From Leptospira mtsangambouensis (GTDB lineage Bacteria; Spirochaetota; Leptospiria; Leptospirales; Leptospiraceae), in NCBI RefSeq assembly GCF_004770475.1, contig NZ_RQHK01000005.1, positions 124,001 to 188,000 on the forward strand: a DNA stretch of 64,000 nt, in the 5' to 3' direction. The stretch's first letter is position 1; every line of letters begins with the position of its first letter. The position numbers were made by a program, and so were the translations under genes. The notes under the pieces were generated by a model. It was not told the origin of the DNA. It did not search any database and saw only the letters and a list, made by a program, of their open reading frames with translations. Positions 54,837 through 62,310 of this stretch are shown in pieces.

Positions 54837-56915
54837 GTGAGTTTTCCAAACCGGCTGCGCACCTTACCATTCTTTGATCTTTTCTTTTTTTCCATTTTAA
54901 CGTACTCCCTTTGGAGCCTTCATCGTTATGTGGAACCGGTTCCCACCGTTCATTTTTTTCCATCCTTTTTATTGCAATTTTCCTTTGGTTTTTTTCCCCA
55001 AATGTACCAGCGGAAATGGGGCCGAATTTTCACGGCGCTTGGAGTGTTTACTTTCTTGCGACTGCCTTATTTGTCAGGACTACCCATGGTGGGTTCCTAC
55101 CAACTAGTTGGTTTGTTTCTTGGCTCCATTCTTGGGATTTGGACGAGAGAGGTCATCCTTGTCCTCCTAGGCAGAAACGAAACCGCTCTCCCCAAACAAT
55201 CCGAGCAGATTCTTACTGACTGGATGATTCGAAATCCAACGGGGAAATCCATTCTACCCATTTGGTATTCTACTTACTTTGGATTTATTATTTTTTTGTT
55301 TTTTCTTGTTTTACTTTGTTTTTTCCAATACCAGGGATTGGGTTTGGTTTCTGGACTTGGGGTCCAAGAGTATTTGTATTTTCCTTCTCTTTCCTCTCGG
55401 GAAGCAATGGGGCTCTCTTGTAAAATTTTAATTCCTACTGCCTTTGTGGTTTTGTATCTATTTTCGGAAGAAAGATCTATGCCAACACCATCTAAGGATA
55501 GTTTGTCGGAACAATTGCGTTTTGGAATTTTTTTAGGCCTTGGTATCAACTTACTGGTTATGTGTATCCAATCCGTTTGGAGTTTGGAGTTTTTCTCAGA
55601 AGGAACTCTAGAAAGTGTAAAAGTTGGCCGTACAACTGGACTTTTGCAAGACTCTGGATCAGCTTCTTGGATCCTTCCTATTCTATCTCTTCTATGGATT
55701 TCCAAACTAATCAGCATTTGGAGACAATCTAAAGAAAGATTTAGTTTGGTCCTTGCCATTTTATCTTTTCTTTTTGTGACTTGGCTTGGTCTGAGACAAG
55801 GAAAAGCGTTTTGGGTGATATGGATTATTTGTAATGCTGTTGGTGTTATTCACTTAACAACTGATTTGTGGATCGTTTCTATCACAAAAAAAAGAATCAT
55901 AAGGATTAGTTCTTACTTTCTTCTTCCTTTGTTTTTTTTCCTTATTCTATATGGATTAAGTTTTCTAAAAAAAGATTGGGATTTGGTGGAATTATCTAAA
56001 CGTTCTATGGAGGCCATTTCGGTTTGGAAAACGGAACCTTATTTGGCTTTAAAACGAATGGATTTAGTTCGTGCAGAACTTCTTACCATTTGTACGGAAG
56101 GAATAAAAAACAATCTGTGGTTGGGGAATGGAATTGGTTCTTTTCCACTTGGTTTGCTTGATCCTCTACGGGTTGGAACCAAAACTTCCAATGGGATGAT
56201 CGATTTCCCACCTAGCTTTTATTTATGGCTTATCCATGATTTAGGGATTCTTGGAACCTTTGTTTTTTTGTTTTATATAGGTATTTTTTTATGGGAACGC
56301 GGGTTATGGAAACAAAGTTTGTTACTAATCATACCGCTATTTTTCGGTGTACAAATCCAGAACTCGGATGGGGCGTTTCTCTTTTTTTACTTAATCCTAC
56401 TAGGTGAAAAAGGATCTGGATTTTCTCCATCTTTTGACAAACTTAGAAAAACGATTTGGTTTTCTCCTTTGTTATTAATCCTTTCTGTGGGCCTTCCACT
56501 CAATTACGCACTGTTTTATTCAGGGAAATTTTGGGATTTGGGAATTGGATCAGAATTTCGGAAAACCCAATTAGGAGAATACCAATCAGCTGTAACAATC
56601 CCTCCTAGATCGCCTAACTATGAATATGAATTTCATGGGAAAGTTTGGGAATGGAAACTGTCCGAATTTGGTCCTTCACGAGCGGGAAGGATTGTTTTAG
56701 AAACAAAAAGTAAAAGTTTAGTAGTCGAAATTCTATTTTTGAATTCAGACAGAGTCATCATTAAACAAGAGTTATTTTCTGAAACCAACCAAGGATATAC
56801 TTGGTCAGGAGAATGTCCTAAAGGTGCATCCTTTATCCGCCTGAAGTCAAGGTCCCGATTGGAATTTCGATTGCCCCGATCCAGTTTTGACGGAAACAAT
56901 CGAATCCAGTTTTAA
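54837..56915 (+). CDS. O-antigen-ligase-like integral membrane protein
   Basis: A 692-residue protein with about twelve membrane helices in the first 560 residues and a soluble C-terminal domain. The periplasmic loop between about 390 and 460 includes IKNNLWLGNGIGSFPLG and FYLWLIHDLGILGTFVFLF, which match the Wzy_C/O-antigen ligase signature (GNGIGSF plus the LGILG helix). Such enzymes ligate or polymerise glycans at the outer face of the inner membrane. The start is a GTG at 54837. No glycosyltransferases are adjacent. Confidence 0.75.
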   Translation: MSFPNRLRTLPFFDLFFFSILTYSLWSLHRYVEPVPTVHFFPSFLLQFSFGFFPQMYQRKWGRIFTALGVFTFLRLPYLSGLPMVGSYQLVGLFLGSILGIWTREVILVLLGRNETALPKQSEQILTDWMIRNPTGKSILPIWYSTYFGFIIFLFFLVLLCFFQYQGLGLVSGLGVQEYLYFPSLSSREAMGLSCKILIPTAFVVLYLFSEERSMPTPSKDSLSEQLRFGIFLGLGINLLVMCIQSVWSLEFFSEGTLESVKVGRTTGLLQDSGSASWILPILSLLWISKLISIWRQSKERFSLVLAILSFLFVTWLGLRQGKAFWVIWIICNAVGVIHLTTDLWIVSITKKRIIRISSYFLLPLFFFLILYGLSFLKKDWDLVELSKRSMEAISVWKTEPYLALKRMDLVRAELLTICTEGIKNNLWLGNGIGSFPLGLLDPLRVGTKTSNGMIDFPPSFYLWLIHDLGILGTFVFLFYIGIFLWERGLWKQSLLLIIPLFFGVQIQNSDGAFLFFYLILLGEKGSGFSPSFDKLRKTIWFSPLLLILSVGLPLNYALFYSGKFWDLGIGSEFRKTQLGEYQSAVTIPPRSPNYEYEFHGKVWEWKLSEFGPSRAGRIVLETKSKSLVVEILFLNSDRVIIKQELFSETNQGYTWSGECPKGASFIRLKSRSRLEFRLPRSSFDGNNRIQF

Positions 56916-56918
56916 AAC

Positions 56919-57413
56919 TTAAACCAATCTTCGGATATATAAATCCTTAGTGATTTTGGCGACGGTTTTACCATCTTCGCCAACAACTTCTGTTTCATAG
57001 GTTCGAATGGTTTTTTTCTCTTTTTTCAAAAGTTCTTTTAAATCTTCAAATTCGTTATTTGGAATATGGAAGGTTGCGGTGACCGTACCTTCTCCAGGTT
57101 TTACAAAATCAATTTTTGCCCCTTTGTCCCAAACCATATAATTTTTTCCAAGATTCATCATTAATAAAAACATAAAGAACGGATCACACATGGAATATAA
57201 CGATCCTCCAAAGTGTGTCCCCACATAATTCGTGTTTGATAGAATAAGAGGCATAGACACTACCATTGTATTTTTATCTACGAGCCTGGGTAGAATGTTG
57301 GCACCTTCATACGGTTTAAACATTCGAAATGCTTGTTCAAAACCATAAGTCTGTTCTAAAAACTGCCATAAAGGATGAACTTTGTATTCTAAAAGAATTT
57401 CTCTGTGTCTCAT
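56919..57413 (-). CDS. DUF4442 hotdog-fold protein (thioesterase-like)
   Basis: A 164-residue hotdog-fold protein: after a helical start come NTMVVSMPLILSNTNYVGTHFGGSLYSMCDPFF, here recognised by the TNYVGTHFGGSLY core, then AKIDFVKPGEGTVTATF and a final strand ITKDLYIRRLV. This is the DUF4442/4HBT-like layout. The NxxGxxFGG core is present but the exact catalytic residue is not clear. It lies just downstream of an adenylate-forming enzyme, with which acyl-thioester chemistry would fit. The start at 57413 is chosen as the conserved MRHR. Confidence 0.75.
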   Translation of the reverse strand: MRHREILLEYKVHPLWQFLEQTYGFEQAFRMFKPYEGANILPRLVDKNTMVVSMPLILSNTNYVGTHFGGSLYSMCDPFFMFLLMMNLGKNYMVWDKGAKIDFVKPGEGTVTATFHIPNNEFEDLKELLKKEKKTIRTYETEVVGEDGKTVAKITKDLYIRRLV

Positions 57414-57501
57414 AAACACAAGAATTTAAAGTATAGAACGATCGGTCTACATTTTCTTTTCCATCCAAAAAAGAAAAAATGAAAAAATACAGAAAATTTC
57501 T

Positions 57502-58665
57502 TCAGTTTGTTGTATTCTTCTTTTGATTTTGTTTGGATCGGTATTCGTCGGTGCAAAGTTTGGTGATGGATAAATAATCCGGTTTTCCATTGGGTAATTT
57601 TGGGATCTCTGGATTATTTAAAATCACACGAGGGATATGGCTTGCTGGTAATTCTTTTTGTAAAATTCGTAATATTTCCACATCCGATAAGTTCGATGAA
57701 GAGAATAGACCAATGATTTCTCCTAATTCATCCGCAATCGGGACAGAAATAAATTCTCCTTCCATTCCTAAGCCCAAAATTTCCGATTCAATCTGGTCCA
57801 AAGAAACTCGTTTTCCGTTGTGTTTGATGATTCGATCTTTTCTACCTAAAAGGAACCATCCTAATTCGGAGAAGTTTCCTAAATCATTGGTCGAGTAATA
57901 TTCGCTAGGTGGGATCGTTTGTTCTTCCCAACCTTCCTCTTTCAAAAGAAAGGATGTATGGGATAAAAAGGGACTTTTCATTTGTAATTCTGTTTCTGTC
58001 ATACCTTCTTCGGATTTATATTTTGTCTCGATCCCAGGTAGAATTTGGAATCTGTTTTGTCGTAGTGGGTCTCGAAACCCAATGGCCCCAGTCTCTGTTG
58101 CTCCATAGATTTCTGTGACTGAGATCCCGCCTAGATCCCTTAGGGAACGAGCGAGTGGCACTGGGAATTTCATTCCTGAAACGATTGCATGAAGAGGAAG
58201 TTTTTTCTCAGAAAGGAAAGCCTTCTGCAGTTGTGGGGCTGAAGTGATCCATAAATCTCCCCCTTTTGGATTTGGATTCCCTTCGACCAAAACCCCTAAT
58301 CGTTTGGGGATTAAAAATCCCCAAAGTAGCCCATACAAATGGCAGAGTGGGACCTGCACTTGCACTCTGTCTGCTTTGGTATATAATGTTTGGATTTCCG
58401 GTAACTTTGTCCAATACGAGATTTCGTTTTCAATTTCTTCCCATTTTTTCCAAACCATTTTGGGAAGCCCAGTAGACCCTGAGGTGAGAATACAAAATGA
58501 ATTTGGTGAATCCAAAATGGGAAGGGGGAAATGGTGTAAGGGTGCTTCTAGTTTGGTTCCTTTCCAAAGGGGATCGATGAGGATTGGATTTTGGGATTTT
58601 AAGTCAGATTCAAAGTTTCCAGAAAGGAAATATTCATTGGTTGCAAACCGAAGGACTGAGGCCAT
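57502..58665 (-). CDS. Short AMP-binding (adenylate-forming) enzyme, 387 aa
   Basis: An ANL-superfamily protein with the phosphate loop FCILTSGSTGLPKMVWK (near residue 60), EIYGATETGAIGF, STNDLGNF and a C-terminal lysine in LPNGKPDYLS. At 387 residues it lacks much of the normal 500-residue N-terminal subdomain, as short ANL ligases do. The acid substrate is unknown. Its ATG lies 8 bp past a terminator hairpin, and its GGAAGG Shine-Dalgarno-like sequence lies inside that hairpin, so expression may be attenuated. Confidence 0.82.
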   Translation of the reverse strand: MASVLRFATNEYFLSGNFESDLKSQNPILIDPLWKGTKLEAPLHHFPLPILDSPNSFCILTSGSTGLPKMVWKKWEEIENEISYWTKLPEIQTLYTKADRVQVQVPLCHLYGLLWGFLIPKRLGVLVEGNPNPKGGDLWITSAPQLQKAFLSEKKLPLHAIVSGMKFPVPLARSLRDLGGISVTEIYGATETGAIGFRDPLRQNRFQILPGIETKYKSEEGMTETELQMKSPFLSHTSFLLKEEGWEEQTIPPSEYYSTNDLGNFSELGWFLLGRKDRIIKHNGKRVSLDQIESEILGLGMEGEFISVPIADELGEIIGLFSSSNLSDVEILRILQKELPASHIPRVILNNPEIPKLPNGKPDYLSITKLCTDEYRSKQNQKKNTTN

Positions 58666-58673
58666 AAAACAAA

Positions 58674-58706
58674 AAATCCTTCCCCCATAGAATGAAGGAA
58701 GGATTT
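58674..58706 (-). terminator. Terminator after lruC, overlapping the leader of the AMP-binding gene
   Basis: On the minus strand AAATCCTTCC and GGAAGGATTT (58697-58706 and 58674-58683) form a 10-bp stem with a 13-nt loop, running into TTTTTT. It lies about 28 bp past the lruC stop. The 3' arm also contains the likely ribosome-binding sequence of the downstream gene starting at 58665. Confidence 0.75.
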
Positions 58707-58733
58707 CTTTTGTAGGCAGGATTGTCTGTTAAG

Positions 58734-60536
58734 TTAAGCTGCTTGTTTTTTTTCCAATCGCTTTTTCATGAGGAACCCGAGGGCAGCTCCCACGACAATC
58801 AAACTTGCCGAAACTTCTAGAGCATTTTTGCGTACTGCTTTGATCAGGTAGGCAGAAAATCCATTGTCAGCATAAAAATCGCTAACTCGAACCACATATG
58901 ATGGGCGGTTAGGTGCTGGGATTTGATCTACATGTAAATACCAATCTTTATGAGCTACGCCTTTGGAATTCATCCAAGAATTAAAGAAGACATAACCTGA
59001 AGTTGATGGCTTACGAATGTCGGCCCCTTCTGTTGGGTGGTTGAAGATTCCTGGAACAATGATGGCCCAAGGGAAACCATTTTTATCGATAAAGGAATCT
59101 TTCCCCTTACTATCTGTGAAATAACCTGGACGGTAAATTTGTCTAAAAACACCATCTGTCTTTTGGTTGATGGCAAGGAAGTAGTTGAGGTGACCACCTA
59201 CAAGGTTTTTCGTCGCATTTAAATCCACTGGTTCTTCAAAGGTAATTGTTACATGAGCAGTAACACCACGAACAAAATCATTGATGGTAAATGTAGTTCC
59301 CGCACTTGGAGCATTCTTTTTGCCGAACAAAGTTTTGTCAGAACTTGGAAGAATCAGAATTCCTCGTTTGAGTTGGGCTGTATTTAAAGTTCCACCAGTA
59401 CAATCTCCCACCGCATTTGCAGTGTATTTGGAAGCAGTAGCACATCCATTCCATGGTTGGCCACTTCCATCAATATAATTCACTTGTACTGTTGCATTGG
59501 TTGGGACATCCAAAGAAAGTCTTAATTCATGATTGTATCCTGCACCTTTTGCAACATGGGTGTAAGTTCCACGAATCGTCTTTACTTTGTTTGTTGGTGT
59601 TTTGTCCATCTCTGTGCTGAATACAGTTGAATGGTCATTTAAATCTGCATCTCCTGCAGAAGGATACATATCTTCGAAAGCAATCGTGTATCGACCAGAA
59701 CGTGCAGTTGTTGCAAGGCTTGGATCATCTGGGAATTCGTCGTAAGAATTGGCAACACCGTCACAATCAGAGTCAACTGCTTGCACACAACCATTCACTG
59801 GTTGGAAGTTGGTTGTATCAACATTGATTACTGGAGCTACGACAACGGTTCCTGATCCTTCTGATCCAGAACCTGTAGAAGGTTGTTGGATGGGAGCAGA
59901 CCCTGTAATTTCAACTACTTCTCCAGTTGTTGGATTCACCCCGATCACACTCACTTCTACTGTAGTCACAGTTGGTGGCACACTGATAGGAATGGTAACA
60001 GAACCATTGGAATCAGTGGTTCCGGTTCCTACAACATTTGGCTCTCCTGTAGTTGTTGTTTCAGTCACTGTGACAGGTGCGTTTGCCACGGGACCTGCTT
60101 CGTTTTCGATTACTACGGTGACGGGAACTGTTACGTTGGTTTCAAAATTAAAATCCCCACCGTTATTGGTTTGGTCTACCACTACGACTGTTGTTTCATT
60201 GTTTACGGTCGTTGGTGCGGGAGTTGGGGTAGTGACAACAGGAGTCTCTGGATTACTGCCTGTCCCTGGATTTGTTGTGGTTTGGTCGCCAGTTGTAGCC
60301 CCACCGTCTGTGGAACCACCAGTAGTGTCTGTGGGAGGAGTGACTTGGTTTGGGTCAGTGGTTTCTAATCCAACCACTGTAAATGTGCCATCACCGGTAT
60401 TGGCTGAAGATGTAGAAGCTTGTTGTGTGCTTCCATCTCCTAAACCTAAAAATGGGAGAAGTAATAAACCTTTCTTTTTATTAGAACAGTCCAATAGCAA
60501 AAGAGGTATAGTGAAAAGAACGAACCATCGTTTCAT
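58734..60536 (-). CDS. lruC: LruC-domain lipoprotein with C-terminal membrane segment
   Basis: A 600-residue protein. MKRWFVLFTIPLLLLDC is a lipoprotein signal (Cys17, unusual Asp before it). Residues about 30-130 are low-complexity Thr/Pro/Gly, then a beta-sandwich with VIENEAGPVANAPVTV, a calcium-binding-like DSDCDGVANSYDEFPDDP, and a LruC domain (about 275-560, with YTIAFEDMYPSAGDADLNDHS split over its motif and FNSWMNSKG near the end). The C-terminus has a hydrophobic segment VSASLIVVGAALGFL plus KKRLEKKQ. LruC proteins are outer-membrane lipoproteins in Leptospira. The start is set after AGGTAGGA. Confidence 0.8.
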   Translation of the reverse strand: MKRWFVLFTIPLLLLDCSNKKKGLLLLPFLGLGDGSTQQASTSSANTGDGTFTVVGLETTDPNQVTPPTDTTGGSTDGGATTGDQTTTNPGTGSNPETPVVTTPTPAPTTVNNETTVVVVDQTNNGGDFNFETNVTVPVTVVIENEAGPVANAPVTVTETTTTGEPNVVGTGTTDSNGSVTIPISVPPTVTTVEVSVIGVNPTTGEVVEITGSAPIQQPSTGSGSEGSGTVVVAPVINVDTTNFQPVNGCVQAVDSDCDGVANSYDEFPDDPSLATTARSGRYTIAFEDMYPSAGDADLNDHSTVFSTEMDKTPTNKVKTIRGTYTHVAKGAGYNHELRLSLDVPTNATVQVNYIDGSGQPWNGCATASKYTANAVGDCTGGTLNTAQLKRGILILPSSDKTLFGKKNAPSAGTTFTINDFVRGVTAHVTITFEEPVDLNATKNLVGGHLNYFLAINQKTDGVFRQIYRPGYFTDSKGKDSFIDKNGFPWAIIVPGIFNHPTEGADIRKPSTSGYVFFNSWMNSKGVAHKDWYLHVDQIPAPNRPSYVVRVSDFYADNGFSAYLIKAVRKNALEVSASLIVVGAALGFLMKKRLEKKQAA

Positions 60537-60674
60537 GTTGGGATTTCCTACCTGCATAGGGAATTAAACGACAAAATCGCTAAAAAGACAACGCAGATTT
60601 CATAAAAATTAGGGAAATCCATTGGATTTTTGGGGAGATGTACGGGCATCGGTCAAAAAAAAGAACGATTATCC

Positions 60675-60704
60675 AAACAAATCAGACATAAATCTGATTT
60701 GTTT
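60675..60704. terminator. Bidirectional hairpin after menG
   Basis: AAACAAATCAGA (60675-60686) and TCTGATTTGTTT (60693-60704) form a perfect 12-bp stem around CATAAA. It lies just past the stop of minus-strand menG; its plus-strand copy ends in a T-run. It probably stops menG transcription. Confidence 0.6.
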
Positions 60705-60714
60705 TTATTTAATG

Positions 60715-61440
60715 TTAGTTAGTTGCCACATGGGCCACCGCATTTCCAAATACAAAGTTCTGAAACCTTACATTTCGGAATCCAAGTTCTGTGAGAATGT
60801 TTGATAAGGTCTCTTGGTCGGGATAGGTTTTTGAAGAATGGGGAAGGTAGTCAAACATCTCATTTTCCTTTCCGTAGAGCAAATACCCGAAAAGGGGAAC
60901 CATTTTGAAGAAATAAAAATCAGCAAAGAATTTTAAGAATTTTGGTCTCACTCGTCCCACATCCAAATTCACAAAAACTCCATCTTTCTTTAAGACTCGT
61001 TTGATTTCCAAAAGACATTTTCGTAAGTCAGACACATTGCGAAGGCCAAATCCCATGGTCACAATATCAAAACTCCCGTCGGCAAACTGTTTTAGATTCA
61101 TCGCATCGCCGATGAGGAGTTCGACTTTGGGGTTATTGGGAATCTTACGGATGGCAAAGGACAACATTTTCTCTGAAAAATCAAGGCCTACCACTCGGTT
61201 TAGGTTTGGGTCCTTAGAAAGCCTAAGGGTAATGTCTCCTGTCCCACAACAAAGATCGAGGGCTGATTTGGCAGAAGGTACGCTTTTCCGAGCCTCTCTC
61301 ACCACCCAATCTTTCCAAATCCTGTGGAGAAAAAAGCTATTCCAATCATTGAACCGATCATAGGCCTTCGCGATTCCATCAAAATTGGTTCTTACATATT
61401 CCGGTTTCTTTTCTTGGGATGGGAGTTGGTATTGGTTCAT
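60715..61440 (-). CDS. menG: MenG/UbiE-type quinone C-methyltransferase
   Basis: A 241-residue class I SAM methyltransferase. VRTNFDGIAKAYDRFNDWNS is the UbiE/MenG N-terminal signature, ALDLCCGTGDITLRL motif I, and FDIVTMGFGLRNVSDLRKCL the central signature; SKTYPDQETLSNIL lies near the end. It methylates demethylmenaquinone, or the ubiquinone precursor, at the last ring step; Leptospira uses menaquinone, so MenG is the better name. An ATG six codons upstream is possible. It is divergent from exbB with 16 bp between starts. Confidence 0.9.
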   Translation of the reverse strand: MNQYQLPSQEKKPEYVRTNFDGIAKAYDRFNDWNSFFLHRIWKDWVVREARKSVPSAKSALDLCCGTGDITLRLSKDPNLNRVVGLDFSEKMLSFAIRKIPNNPKVELLIGDAMNLKQFADGSFDIVTMGFGLRNVSDLRKCLLEIKRVLKKDGVFVNLDVGRVRPKFLKFFADFYFFKMVPLFGYLLYGKENEMFDYLPHSSKTYPDQETLSNILTELGFRNVRFQNFVFGNAVAHVATN

Positions 61441-61456
61441 AGAGGTCGATACATCC

Positions 61457-61918
61457 ATGAATTGGACATTTTCAATTCCCGCAATTTTGATTTTTATTCT
61501 TCTTTTTTGTTTTTCACTGACTTCCTTCTATTTTTTCTTTCGAATTGTCTTGGGACTTCGAAAACTAGAAAATTCTGATTTTCGTGTTTTACTTTTTCCC
61601 CAAGAACCAACTGACGAAGAACTAGAATTATTCTTTTCTCCTTTGGAAAGAACCATCCATTGGTTGCCAACGATTGCCTCTCTTTCCATGCTTCTTGGAT
61701 TACTTGGTACGGTGATTGGAATTAATTCCGCTTTTGGGGCTATGGAATCACAAGGGAAGGTCAGCTTGGAAGTGTTAGCCGGAGGAATCAAGGATGCACT
61801 CAATACAACAATTGCAGGCCTTCTTGTAGCGATTCCTTCACTTTATTTCCACAGATTTGCAGAAAACAAAATCCGATACATTTCGGAACTTTTGGTAAAG
61901 GATTTTTCAAAAAAATGA
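61457..61918 (+). CDS. exbB: ExbB/TolQ-family proton channel subunit
   Basis: A 153-residue MotA/TolQ/ExbB protein with three membrane helices: near residues 5-27 (SIPAILIFILLFCFSLTSFY), 75-100 (LPTIASLSMLLGLLGTVIGIN) and 112-130 (TTIAGLLVAIPSLYF). The A-x-SMLLGLLGT and GIKDALNTTIAGL segments are the channel signature. It is short, like the small ExbB variants. Its start at 61457 replaces a frame from 61385 that overlaps menG. It overlaps exbD by 4 bp. Confidence 0.85.
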   Translation: MNWTFSIPAILIFILLFCFSLTSFYFFFRIVLGLRKLENSDFRVLLFPQEPTDEELELFFSPLERTIHWLPTIASLSMLLGLLGTVIGINSAFGAMESQGKVSLEVLAGGIKDALNTTIAGLLVAIPSLYFHRFAENKIRYISELLVKDFSKK

Positions 61919-62310
61919 AACTCCGTAAATCAAGTCCGAATGCACTGATTGATATCAGTAGTTTGATTGATGTTTTATTTATATTGCTTATTTTTTTAAT
62001 GTTGGCAGTTCGATTCACTGAGACTACTTCCGCTTTACAACTCGACTTACCCAAATCTAAAACAGAATCAATTGGAGAGGAAACACCCAAATTTAAAATT
62101 GTAATCAATCATTTGGGTGTTATTTATTTTGATGGAAAGGAAACTTCAAAAGAATCTTTGTCTCAATTGATTCCAAAAAATGAGGATGGTGCTTCTCGTG
62201 TTGTTCTGGAAGTAGATAAACGGGCACAATTTGAATCTTTTGTTTTTGCCACTGACGTATTAAAAACAAATGGATATCAAAAAATTGATATTGTCACTCG
62301 GAAGGATTAG
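61915..62310 (+). CDS. exbD: ExbD/TolR-family subunit
   Basis: A 131-residue single-span protein: KSSPNALIDISSLIDVLFILLIFLM is the membrane helix with the conserved Asp of DVLF, which conducts protons together with ExbB, followed by a periplasmic domain (KFKIVINHLGVIYFDGK, RVVLEVDKRAQF). It probably powers TonB-dependent uptake or a similar envelope process; no tonB or receptor gene is present. The ATGA overlap couples it to exbB. Its end overlaps the converging kinase gene by 17 bp. Confidence 0.88.
   Translation: MKLRKSSPNALIDISSLIDVLFILLIFLMLAVRFTETTSALQLDLPKSKTESIGEETPKFKIVINHLGVIYFDGKETSKESLSQLIPKNEDGASRVVLEVDKRAQFESFVFATDVLKTNGYQKIDIVTRKD

Noticed and set aside
59749..60567. A 272-residue plus-strand open frame opposite lruC
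   Set aside because: It is the shadow of a Thr/Pro-rich low-complexity coding region on the other strand and has Val/Thr-rich meaningless sequence.
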